Assembly (NCBI GenBank): GCA_015852425.1
Contig: JAAAIG010000018.1
Coordinates: forward strand, 51,943 to 115,942
Reading direction: 5' to 3'
DNA from: Gryganskiella cystojenkinii
Taxonomy: Eukaryota > Mortierellomycota > Mortierellomycetes > Mortierellales > Mortierellaceae
DNA length: 64,000 bases
The notes below the pieces were generated by a model. It was not told where the DNA came from. It did not search any database and was given only the letters and a program-made list of their open reading frames with translations. Below, piece after piece: positions 38,707-49,185 of the stretch. Both the position numbers and the translations under genes were made by a program. The number at the start of each line of letters is the position of its first letter. Position 1 is the first letter of the stretch.

Positions 38707-40994
38707 ATGGCCACCTGGATTTCAAACTACCTGGCCAGTCTCGGCCTTGGTCAAGACTTTGAGTCTTATTTCACTGGAGTCCTCTACGACCAGGATCTCT
38801 CCGAGGAGGACAAGTCTGCGACCATTTATGAATGTCTGGAAACCAACTGCGACTTGGTAAAACGAGAATTTCGAATTGTCGGATTTGTCAGTTTTTCCGA
38901 GAAAGCTGGAGGTTAGATGAGCTGAATTTACAACATTGTTCGCTCACCATGGTCATGCCTTTTTTTTATTTTATTTTTTTGTCTTTTACAGGAAAACGTT
39001 AACTTGCAGGACACTGTCGCCGAACTCTTTGCCCAGTACAATCAGAACGGACTGTTTTGGATGGAGGCTCCACTCTATCCCTACAATGGTGGCTCGACCC
39101 TGGATTTCCAATATCAACCGGCAAACACACCAGGTGTCTCGCGAGCAATCCAGATCGTTCGTCCTCTGGAGGATCAGGATCTTTCCACACTCGACATCGG
39201 GGATGGCAATTGGTCCTCAGAGGCCGAATCGAGCAGGAACTTGGATTCCTACGCTCGCATCGACGATGATGACGAAGCTAACGATGCCGAAGGAGAGCAC
39301 GGCGGTGTCCCTCGGGAAAGTTTTCTTCAAGCGCCTCGGGATGTCCTGGATCCCTTTGACGACGACGAGTTTAACCCTTTTGCACCACCGAGTGCTTCGG
39401 ATCTTGAAGTCTTGAACAGCACACGGACACTACCTTCGTTCGGAAGTTATCACTCTGATCAACCGCAGCAATATCCACCTCCTATCTTTTACTCGTCCGA
39501 TGATGCCTTTGCTCAAGGAGAAGGGGACGATGGCAGCACCTTGGACCAGGATATGACCCCGCTCGAGATGCTAGTCCTAATTATTCGGGATGTGAGCCCC
39601 GAAAAGATCGAGATGGCCTTCGAGAAGGCAGGATACGATTTCGAGAGCACTCTGTCTCTACTCATGACCGAGAAGTCCAAGGAAGTAGATGTCTTGGCCC
39701 AGTTTGTCCCTCAGCAATCAGGTCGGTCCATGCAGACCTGTCGGCATTTCCTGCAGGGCAATTGTTTCCGAAAGGACTGTTGGTACAGCCATGATTTGGA
39801 TGCCATGGTCTGCAAGTTCTGGTACGCTATTCTCTATGTTTCATGTTTTTCTGTTATGGTATTTTTCAGAACGAAAAATGATCAACACGGGCATGGATCT
39901 TAACTTTTCAATTATGTTCTTGAAAACAAAAACAAAAAACGCACAACAGGCTGAAGGGACAATGTCTGAAGGGCGAGACTTGCGAGTTCAACCACTTTTT
40001 GGATGCCAATAAGATTGTCGTCGACGAGCCTGTGGTGATTAAGCAACAACCACCGGCAATGGATGACTTTGATTTCCCATCGCTGTCGGCTAGCTCGACC
40101 TCGAACAAGATCAAAGGGCCAAGCAAACCCGCTAATGGCAAGAAGAATAAGAAGTATCAAAAGATTAGCGATTTGGACGCTCTTGATGGAGCTCCTACCA
40201 ATGGCGACAGTGGTAGTCACCATGATCAGGACAATGGTAGCATCAAGAGCGCGTCGAGTCCTGTTTTGGATGAACTGGCAACACAACTTCAAGAGCAGGC
40301 CAAGATCTCGTCTCCACCGTTGGCTCGGCAAGGTATCTCGTATTCTGCCACTGCGGCTGCTGCAGCGTCAAAGCCTCTGACACCACTTAAAAGCTCGTCG
40401 TCCTCCTCCACGGGTGATGTTGAGAAGCAACGCAAGGCCTTCACGTTGCAGACAGCTCCCTCGACGATTCCATGGTTGGAGACAGGATCCACCTTGAACA
40501 GCAGTTATCTCAAGTCAAGGGCACAGGCGATCGAGTACGCCAAGGCACGTAACCAGTGCTTCGAGTTGGCTACCCAAGCATACCTGAGAAACGATGGCGC
40601 GGCGGCCTCGCAACTTTCCAACAAGGGCCGAGAGTATAACGAACTGATGATGGCGACCCACCGAGACGCGAGTCGACAAATCTTCAATTCAAGACATCAA
40701 TCCATGATCAAGAGTGAAGTCAAGGGCGAGACCTGGATTGATTTACATGGCTTGCATGTTGACGAGTCGTTGGCGTTCTTGGACGAGTTTATGGAGAAAC
40801 TCGAGAAGGAGCTGTATTCGGGGACGGTGTATATTGTGACAGGGACAGGTAATCACTCTGTGAACAAGAGGGCCAAACTTCGGCCCGCTGTTATCGATTG
40901 GCTGGATAGCTGGGGATACGTCTGGAAGGAGATGTCGCTGGATAAGGTCCATGGCGGAGTCTTGGCTGTCCAAGTCATTGATGGGAAGGCCTGA
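38707..40994 (+). CDS. CUE-CCCH-DUF1771-SMR protein, likely RNA endonuclease of the Cue2/N4BP2 class
   Basis: Three exons (38707-38856, 38992-39821, 39950-40994) give about 674 residues. A CUE-like helical domain is at ~234-278 (TPLEMLVLIIRDVSPEKIEM; ESTLSLLM). Two CCCH fingers follow: CRHFLQGNCFRKDCWYSH at ~300 and CKFWLKGQCLKGETCEFNH at ~325, the second split by intron 2. DUF1771 is at ~511-575 (AIEYAKARNQCFELATQAYL) and the SMR domain at ~589-674, with the catalytic-type WIDLHGLHVDE and IVTGTGNHSVNKRAKLRPAV. Yeast Cue2, a CUE/DUF1771/SMR protein, cuts mRNA at stalled ribosomes in no-go decay. Shared architecture suggests the same here; added CCCH fingers could give extra RNA contact. Function is inferred from the family. 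Confidence 0.88.
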
Positions 40995-41298
40995 CACTCT
41001 TTAGGTCCCTGTATCGATAGAAAAAAATATTTAAAAAAAAAAAAAAAAAAAAGCGCCTTCGACGTATGTGAAATTGCGAGGTGGCGTCAGTGCGCCTTTT
41101 TTTATGCTTTTCTCTCATTCTCCATCTTCTTTCGCCCAAACCATCTTCTTCTCCTCACCTCTCATTCCCCTTGGACACCCATCAACATCATGGTACGGAT
41201 GTCACTTTTCCGTGTGCACATGCTACTCATCAGAGACCTTTCCAGAACTGCATCATCTCACTAATTATACTTTCCACCTTCATCCGCTCGAATAGGGC
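40995..41298. other. short intergenic region before COPB2
   Basis: Contains an A-rich run (41032-41052) after the SMR gene and a C/T-rich leader. An ATG at about 41190 (atggtacgg) is out of frame with COPB2 and ends quickly; it could be an upstream ORF. Confidence 0.5.
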
Positions 41299-44200
41299 AT
41301 GAAATTGGAGATCAAGGTACAACCACAACGCCACCTTCCCGGCATCAAAAGAACCCACCAGCTGGCTATTTAAATCTCGGGGTCGAACCAGGGGCGATAG
41401 TCCCGCCAGAGGCTGGAGATGCTAGGGACTATTGGTTTGCCTGACTGTTAACCACATCACTGCTTTGCTAATGACAATCGGACATTTGCATTGGTTTCCG
41501 AAAATAGAAAAAACTGCTGGCCCATTCGGAGCGTGTCAAGTCGCTGGACTTTCACCCGACCGAGCCATGGATGCTGGCCAGTTTATACGACGGCAACGCG
41601 TATATCTGGAACTACGAGACTCAGGTATTGTGATGACAACTCTTTCCCTGAAGACTTTCCGAGGACAAACGATTTAGGACATGGCAGGAAGCGCGAGAGC
41701 CCTGACCTTTTTAACCCTTGTACCTCCTTTTGCCACGTAGGCTTTGGTCAAGACGTTCGAGGTGTCTGATCAGCCAGGTATGTACAAGTGTCCTTATCAC
41801 TACAACCCCTGTTGTAGAACATCAAGTGTTCTACCTATGGCACTAACTCATCCTTGACGTTTTTATTTAACCTTGGATAGTCCGTGCCGCCAAGTTTATC
41901 GCACGGAAGAACTGGATCGTCACAGGAGCTGATGACATGCAAATCCGCGTCTTCAACTACAACACGCACGAGAAGGTTCACAGCTGGGATGGCCACAGTG
42001 ATTTCATCCGTTGTCTGGCCGTTCATCCAACTCAACCCTATGTCCTTTCAGGATCCGATGATATGACGATCCGTCTCTGGGACTGGGACAAGGACTGGAA
42101 ATGCATGCAGGTCAGCCCTTAAAAATTGCTGCCAGTATAGGTGCATGGCTATCCAAAGGTGACCATGTTAACAGTTCAGTGAATGCTCTTTACTATAGAC
42201 CTTCGAGGGACATACCTACTTTGTCATGTGCATCACCATCAACCCCAAGGATAACAACACTTTTGCCTCCGCATGTGTGGATGGAACTGTGAAAGTCTGG
42301 TCCATGGGGTCAAGTGTCGCAAACTATACGCTGGAGGCTCATGAGAAGGGCGTGAACTGGGTCGATTATTACTACGGAGGCGAGAAACCTTATCTTATCA
42401 CTGCTGGAGACGATGGGTAAGTGGAGTAACTCTTTTGCCCCCGACCTTACATCGAATCCAGGGCGGCAGTATTTGAAGCTAACCCTGACCCTATGTGTTC
42501 GTTCGTCAATAGCCTTATCAAAGTGTGGGATTATCAGAACAAGACGTGTGTCCAGACATTGGAGGGTCATACCCAGAATGTCACGTTTGCCTCGTTCCAT
42601 CCTGACCTCCCCATCATCATTTCCGGAAGCGAGGACGGAAGTGTCAAGATTTGGCATGCCAACACATACCGTTTGGAAAACACTCTCAACTATGGACTGA
42701 ACCGCGCTTGGACCATGGCTTACCGAAAATCCACTAACGATGTAGCTCTTGGATTTGACCTCGGATCTGTTGTCATCAAAGTAAGAGAGCCAATAATGAT
42801 TTCCGTCGCAACTGTCGATCTTATCGCCAAGGATTTTGATGTCTAATATTGGCGCTTTACTTTTAACCGCGGTAGCTGGGACGCGAAGAGCCTACAGTCA
42901 GTATGGACAACGGTGGAAAAATTATCTGGGCAAAGCATAACGATATCCAGACCGCCAACATCAAGGCCAGCATTGGTGACGAGATCAAGGACGGCGAGCG
43001 TATTGCTGCCTCTGCAAAGGATCTCGGTAATTGTGAGATTTACCCTCAGACATTACAGCACAGTCCCAACGGCCGCTTTGTCGTCGTGTGTGGAGATGGT
43101 GAATACATCATCTACACCGCTCTTGCCTGGAGAAACAAGGAGTTTGGACGTGGATTGGAGTTTGTCTGGGCTCTAGACTCGAACTTGTATGCGGTCCGTG
43201 AATCAACCTCACAGGTTAAGGTGTTCAAGAACTTTAAGGAACGCCCCAATCTAGTCCGTCTGAACTACACAGCTGAGGGTATCTTTGGAGGTACTTTGCT
43301 CGGAGTGAAGAGTGCCAGCTTCTTGAACTTGTACGACTGGGAGACTGGTCTGACTGTTCGTCGTATTGATTGCGACCCTCAAAACGTGAGTCTCTCGATG
43401 TAAATGCATTCTTACGGTTGTATAGACCTTCATTATTCTTACAGCTATTTTTACCTTTATCTACCTTCATTTAGGTATACTGGTCGGATACCGGTGATCT
43501 AATGACCATCGCCTGCAAAGACAGCTTCTATGTCCTTCGCTACAACAGGCAGGCTTACTCGCAATTTGTCGAGGCCGGTGGTGAGGTTGGTGAAGAAGGT
43601 GTGGAGGAGGCTCTGGAGTTTGTCACGGAGATCCCTGAGAGGTACTTATTATACATGTATTATATTTTAAGTTACCTGCAGCCTGAACTTGTTTAACGCG
43701 GATATTTTCGTTCCTTTTCCTCTGTAGTGTCCAAACTGGTGCCTGGGTCGGTGATTGCTTCATCTACACAAACACCGCTAACCGTTTGAATTACTTGGTT
43801 GGTGGCCAGACCCAGACACTCGCTCACTTTGACTCTGCTCGTTATCTTCTTGGATACATTCCTCGTGACAATCGCATCTACCTTGTGGACAAGGACGTCA
43901 ACATTGTCAGCTACGCTATCTCGTTGACCGTGATCGAGTACCAGACCGCCATCCTTCGTGGCGACTTGGAGACAGCAGAGTCATTGTTGCCGCGCGTGCC
44001 ACACGATCAGCTGAACAAAATTGCTCGATTCTTGGAGGCTCAGGAGCTCAAGGAATTAGCATTGGAAGTGACCACGGATCAGGAGCACAAGTTTGATTTG
44101 GCGATCCAGCTCGGACTGTTGGAACTTGCTGTTGAGATTGCAAGGGAAGCCAACTCTGAGTCCAAGTGGAAGATGTTGGGCGATATGGCCATGAGCAAGT

Positions 44201-45386
44201 GGAAGGTCAACCTGGCAGAGGAGTGCTTTGTGCACGCCAAGGATTTGAGCGGACTGTTGTTGATTTACACCTCGAGCGGTAATGCTGATGGTATGAGGAA
44301 ACTCGCTCGTATCGCTCAGGAATCTGGAAAGACCAACATCTCATTTGCCTGCTTCCTGGCCCTTGGTCAGGTGGAGGATTGTATTGAGATCTTAATCGAG
44401 ACTGAACGCATTCCCGAGGCTGCTTTGTTGGCAAGAACATATCTCCCAAGGTTCGTATTTTTGACCTTGTTAACTGAAACAGAATCATGATATGCTTTTA
44501 CACATGAACTGACAAATGTTTGATTTGTTTTTGTGGTAATACAGCGCTGTGCCTCGTGTTCTTCAACTGTGGAAGGAATCTCTTGAGACTGCTGGCAAGT
44601 CCAAGATTGCCACGAGTCTTGCGGACCCAACGGAGTACCCCGACATGTTCCCGGATCTGGAGTTTGGATTGCAGGCTGAGGCAGCCATCAAAGCCTCGCG
44701 TGAGATCCCTGTTTCTTCACGCTCATACTCGCAATGGAAGGAGGTTGCCAACCGCGACATTATTTCAGGTAAAGAGTGACTCCCAACAACAACTGAATTC
44801 GTTTGCTGCTGAGTGGGTATTGTTCGAATGCTGCTTCTGCAACGTGAACTCATTTATTATGTCCTTTCTATCCTTTTCTATCTTACTAGATTTCAAGTCT
44901 GGCGAAGGACTCGTTAACGTTGCTACCGAAGCGGAGGACGGGAATGAGGTCTTCGTGGAGAGCGAAAGTAACCCGCCCTTGGACCATCATCATCAGCATC
45001 AGCATCACGAGCAGTCCCAGCATCTCCTTCAACGTCAGGAATCATTTCGGTCACATTCCTCCTCATCATCATCACCGCCTCGGATCTTGAACGGCAGTGT
45101 GAACGGTAGTATCAATGGCGAACATGGAAGCACCAGCGGACTTTTTTCGTCCTCATCATCTTCGTCGGCAAGACCTTCTCATTACCCTTCGTCCTTGGTC
45201 GAGGAAAGGTTGGACACGATCAGCGACAACATGAGCTATATGTCCTTGGAAGTGAACACGACAGGTACGGGATCTGTCCGAGGAGACTTCGATTTTGATG
45301 ACATGTCGAGTTTGACAACGTCGGATCATGACCGGGCCGTCATGAATGCTGCGAATGATGAGGACGCTTTTGAGAACTTGATCTAG
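41299..45386 (+). CDS. COPB2: coatomer subunit beta-prime (COPI)
   Basis: Eleven exons (41299-41316, 41508-41624, 41741-41777, 41881-42110, 42199-42416, 42513-42780, 42876-43385, 43475-43641, 43728-44450, 44545-44768, 44890-45386) give about 1002 residues. COPB2/Sec27 is a WD40 subunit of the COPI coat for Golgi-to-ER transport and binds dilysine signals. Exon 1 encodes only MKLEIK, continuing [20 protein letters not shown]. Conserved repeats include [24 protein letters not shown]-like linkers, [15 protein letters not shown] and the [13 protein letters not shown] block. The alpha-solenoid half has [20 protein letters not shown] and [20 protein letters not shown]. The last ~150 residues are His/Gln- and Ser-rich and diverge from other COPB2, ending in acidic motifs. 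Every junction kept phase. Confidence 0.97.
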
Positions 45387-47141
45387 TTTAGACAGAAAGA
45401 AAAGGAAGAGATTGAAAAGTTCCGATTAAAAAACAAGGAAGATATCAATTGGAAACATGGATTTGAACCCCGTTTTGTTTGAAAAAGAAAAAACGTGGAC
45501 GAGAGCATCGTGTCACCAATTGGCAAAGAAATACCCGTTTGCCCCGTTGTGAAAAATCAAAATGAGTTGTGATGATGGCACATCTGGAGAGCGATTTGAT
45601 TGTGAGCCTGAAATGAACAAGGGTCGAGGATACATACGAGAGGAGATACGGATGTGGTGTTCTGGAAAGTAAACCTCTCACTGGGCGTCGTCGAGTGTTC
45701 ACGAGTACGTTGAGAAGGGTATAAAGATGGAAGAAGAGAGTTGGACGAGGAACGCTCTTTATTCCTGACAGGCGCGTTTTCAAAGCCAACAATGAGAATA
45801 GTCCTGCTGGACCCCAATTTGAACAGTTCAACCAAATACCTTAATGAAAACAAATTGGCGAGGAATTTTTCAAACCACGCGTAAGACTATTTCATAAAGA
45901 TTTGCAAGGTACCTTTGAAGGGTACCAATGGAAGGATCGTCAGTTAATTGTTTGACTATGTTCCGTTCCACCCCTCGACAATGCAATGCAGAAAGATGTG
46001 AACCCAACTTTTCTTTCTTCTCTCTCAGCTGTCCCAGTGCTATTTCTCTGGGTCGGCAAAACAAGGTTGATTATGGCAAGTAAAAGAGCAAAAACAGGGT
46101 TAGGAGAAAGTGTCTGGGAGGGGAGGTCTTCTTGCACAATTGAAAATTTTCGATCAGGGGTAATCGAGCTGATCTCTGTCAGTCATAACTGTACACTTGC
46201 AGTTTGCCTACGTTCTGAATTCACGTTTTGGAACCTTTCTTGAACAATGATGATACCTAGAACAACAGTTTCCTTACTAACCCGCAAAAAAAATGAAGAG
46301 AAAAAAAAAAGTCCATCGGCTGAGAGCCCCTGTATTCCTCTCAAGTAGCGTCTGGCCAAAAAGTACTCTTTTCACTCCACCCTTGAAGTTGTGGGATTCA
46401 ATAATCAAGCAAGGTTCGAATTGGCAAAGGGAAAAAAAAATCATTGATGTGCTCTCAATGGTCCACCACCACTCCCCGAGCAAATTTGCTCTCGCCCCTT
46501 GATGTCTCTTTGCTTTTTGTTTGTCCCTCGTTGTGTTTCGGCGACCGTTGGGTGGTGGACGATGAATGGAGGGAAAAAAAAGTGAGGTGATGGACTCCAC
46601 TTTGTTCACCGATTGAGATTCTCTTTTCTTCTTGTCCCCTTTTTCTCTATTGTCTCCTCGTTTATCTCCTTGACCTTTCCACTCCACTCACCACATCGAC
46701 CTTTGTCTCTCTCCTTCTACTCCTCCTCTCACTGTCTCTTCCTGTGCCCCTGTTCACTCCTTTGTTGTTGGACACTTTTGCACTTTTTGTTACTCGGCTC
46801 TCATTCCTCTTCACTCATTCCACTTTCCCCTCGACCGTTACATCACCCTCGCTTTTCAGGACACATTCACTCACCTGTAAATACCTCAAACCTGCTCGCT
46901 CTACCCCTTGGACCTATTGCAACCAGGGAGGCAACAAACAGTTTTGCCTTCTTGTGTCTGTTATCTCGTTGGCACCCACTCTCCTCCCTTTGTTCCCCTC
47001 CGCTTCGTTCAGGGGTGGAAAGAAAAGAGCAAAACGAACGACTAATTCTTTCTCATTCATCTCTCTTCTCTTTTTTTTTCCGACCAAACACCATTTCAAC
47101 AATTTTCTTCTTAGTCACCTCACTCATAACACATCAACACA
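45387..47141. other. 1.75-kb region before the ADF-H/PH gene
   Basis: No confident gene. The minus strand at 45560-45850 has an open frame (ILIVGFENAPVRNKE) followed by GTATGT, weakly exon-like, with no recognised homologue. The last ~500 bases are a C/T-rich leader typical of strongly transcribed fungal genes. A tRNA-like box B and a short C/D-like pair were examined and rejected. Confidence 0.45.
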
Positions 47142-48794
47142 ATGTCTTGCGACTTGACTGATCCCGCCATCCTCGAGGCCTACCAGGCCATTGTCAGTGG
47201 TAGTCCAACTAACTGGTAAAAAAAAATAGACTAGGAAGAAGTGAAAAAAACGCGTTTCTGCTCAAAGTCGTCTCAAATGTTCGTACCTAGCCCCGCTAAC
47301 TTCTTTACCTTCCATCACTCATGAAACTGACGAATCAACAAATCAACAACGAAAGGCTCATCCTTGGCTACCATGACACCCGCGACAAGATCTCGATGTA
47401 CAGCAAAGGTACCGGTGGACTGGAGGAGCTCCGCGCCAACCTCAAGGAAGAGGTCCTTTACGGATTCGTGAGGATTGAGGACCGATTCGCTCTTCTTGCC
47501 TACGTGTCCGAACAAGTCAGGTAAGCCAAAGCAAAATTAAGCCAAATGGTTATTATTTTATTAATAGAAGTAAAGACATGAAAACAATTGACCAGGAAGC
47601 ATGGAAGGCGAGATGCGGGACCAAAGATCGCGAAGGAAGAAGAAGACAGGCGAACCCTGTGGTGGAAGTTGACAGGGAGTGGCCGTTCATGTCCAAACAG
47701 TACGAAGGCTCTTCTTATGGACCACCTCTTAGTGCCTTTTTTTTTACTGCCCGACGTTTCATTACAAGACAAGGAGAAGAACCGTTGTCTGTGCAACCAT
47801 GGAAAAGGAACATAAAGCCTTTTGTTTGGTTGATTGTTTTCGACGCTAAAAACATTCATTTCCTTCCCGCTTTGGTCTCTTTCCTTTTTGTTAATAGTGG
47901 TCTCCGTCGTGCCAGAGCTTTGGTGCACGGAAAGGCAGTTGGTGCCCTGTTCAAGAGTAGCCATGTCCAGATCAATTCCTCCAACTTGGGTGAGTTGACC
48001 GAGGATAAAGTCCGGACCCGTCTCGGACTGGTGGAGGGGCCCCCTACACCGGATCCCAGCGGTTCCCCAGTTATCCCGTCTTCCCCTGTCCCAGTTGCTG
48101 CCCCTCGTCCAGTCACCCCCGTCTCCCCCGCCACACCCTCTTACCAACAACAACAGCAACAACCTGCGGAGGTCGGCCCTGTCAGCCCTTCTTCTCGCTC
48201 GGGCTCTCCTCTCCCTGGCGTCTCTTCCCCTCGTACCGAACGTCAGTTGGAGATCGAGGCACAAGAACGTAAAGTACGTGAGGAGATGGANNNNNNNNNN
48301 TGGAGCGTCAGAAGCGTGCCGAGGTTGCAAAGCGTCAAAAGGAGACCCAGGAACGTGAGGCGCGTGAACAGGAACTCTTTGCCCAAAAGCAGGCCCTAGA
48401 ACTCGAGCGTAAGCGCAAGGAGGAATCCGACAGGATTGCCCGTGAGGCCATGAAGAAGCAGCTCATCGAACAGGAACGTTTGCGCGGTTCCGGATTGTCC
48501 GGTTACATCACAATCCAGACCTCGGGTTCGCCCTATTGGCGTAGACGGTTCTATGTGATGCGCGGTCAAAACATCTTGTTTTACAGAGACGAGTCGGATT
48601 CGAAGGGCACCATCTCGGAGATGCGTCTTGGAGGACGAGTGACGAATATCGCGGATGCGTCCTTGGAATGTTTGATTCCTAATTCGTTCCGGGTTGACCT
48701 TTATACGGGCGAGTCTCATCTCTTCTTCTCGGATACGACCAAGGATAAAGAGTTGGCCATTGCTGGATTCATGAAATGCAACGAGTCTGCATAA
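47142..48794 (+). CDS. ADF-H (coactosin-like) protein with coiled coil and C-terminal PH domain
   Basis: Three exons (47142-47215, 47356-47520, 47898-48794). The ADF-H domain covers residues ~1-130: MSCDLTDPAILEAYQAIVSG, WLILGYHDTRDKISMYSKG, VLYGFVRIEDRFALLAYVSE, LRRARALVHGKAVGALFKSS; this is the coactosin/Abp1 branch, which binds actin filaments. A Pro/Ser-rich linker, a Lys/Arg/Glu coiled coil (KRQKETQEREAREQELFAQK) and a PH domain (GLSGYITIQTSGSPYWRRRF; LFFSDTTKDKELAIAGFM) follow. The PH domain could bind membrane phosphoinositides, linking actin to membrane. The coiled coil is broken by a 10-N gap; reading frames before and after differ, so the true gap must be 2 modulo 3 in length. Total length is therefore uncertain (~380 residues). 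Confidence 0.9.
48291..48300. other. assembly gap (10 N) inside a coding exon
   Basis: Ten Ns within the coiled-coil part of the ADF-H/PH gene. The frame upstream ends GAG GAG ATG GA and the conserved frame downstream begins TG GAG CGT, so 10 bases cannot be right; 2 modulo 3 bases are needed. The repetitive Glu/Arg/Lys codons probably collapsed in assembly. Confidence 0.93.
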
Positions 48795-49185
48795 GCTCCC
48801 TCTCTCCACCCTTCAAGGATATTGTTCGACGTCAAAGTCGTTTCTCGCTTGAAGTACTCATACAGCTTACCTCCTCCCCTGTCGTCCTCTTCTTTACTCC
48901 TCCCTCCATTTTTGTAATGATGATTATCCCTTCCTCTCCCGCTTAATTTGACGAAAAATCCCCCTATACAGTATATCGATGCCGGTCCCCCTCAAAAAAA
49001 AACTTTACGCCAAAAAAACTCCCTTCACCTTACTACCCCCCAAAAAAAGAGATGCTCCTTTACCCACGTTTTTAGATACACTTTTTCGAATCGATTCATA
49101 CCATCTCTTAATGAGAAATATATTTACAACTATTTTATTTTACAAGCTCTTTTCATTTTCTTCTCTGTTTTTTTTCTTCATTGTT
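48795..49185. other. convergent 3' region, ADF-H/PH and CENP-B-like genes
   Basis: Two 3' ends face each other. C/T-rich and A-run sequence; no gene recognised. Confidence 0.6.

Noticed and set aside
45440..45535. tRNA-like element on the minus strand (GGGGTTCAAATCC box B and TTGCCAATTGG box A-like)
   Set aside because: The T-stem has only two or three pairs, and no acceptor or D-stem can be formed with correct spacing.
45567..45611. GTGATGA and CTGA pair resembling C and D boxes
   Set aside because: Under 40 bases apart, no terminal stem, and no rRNA-like guide sequence.
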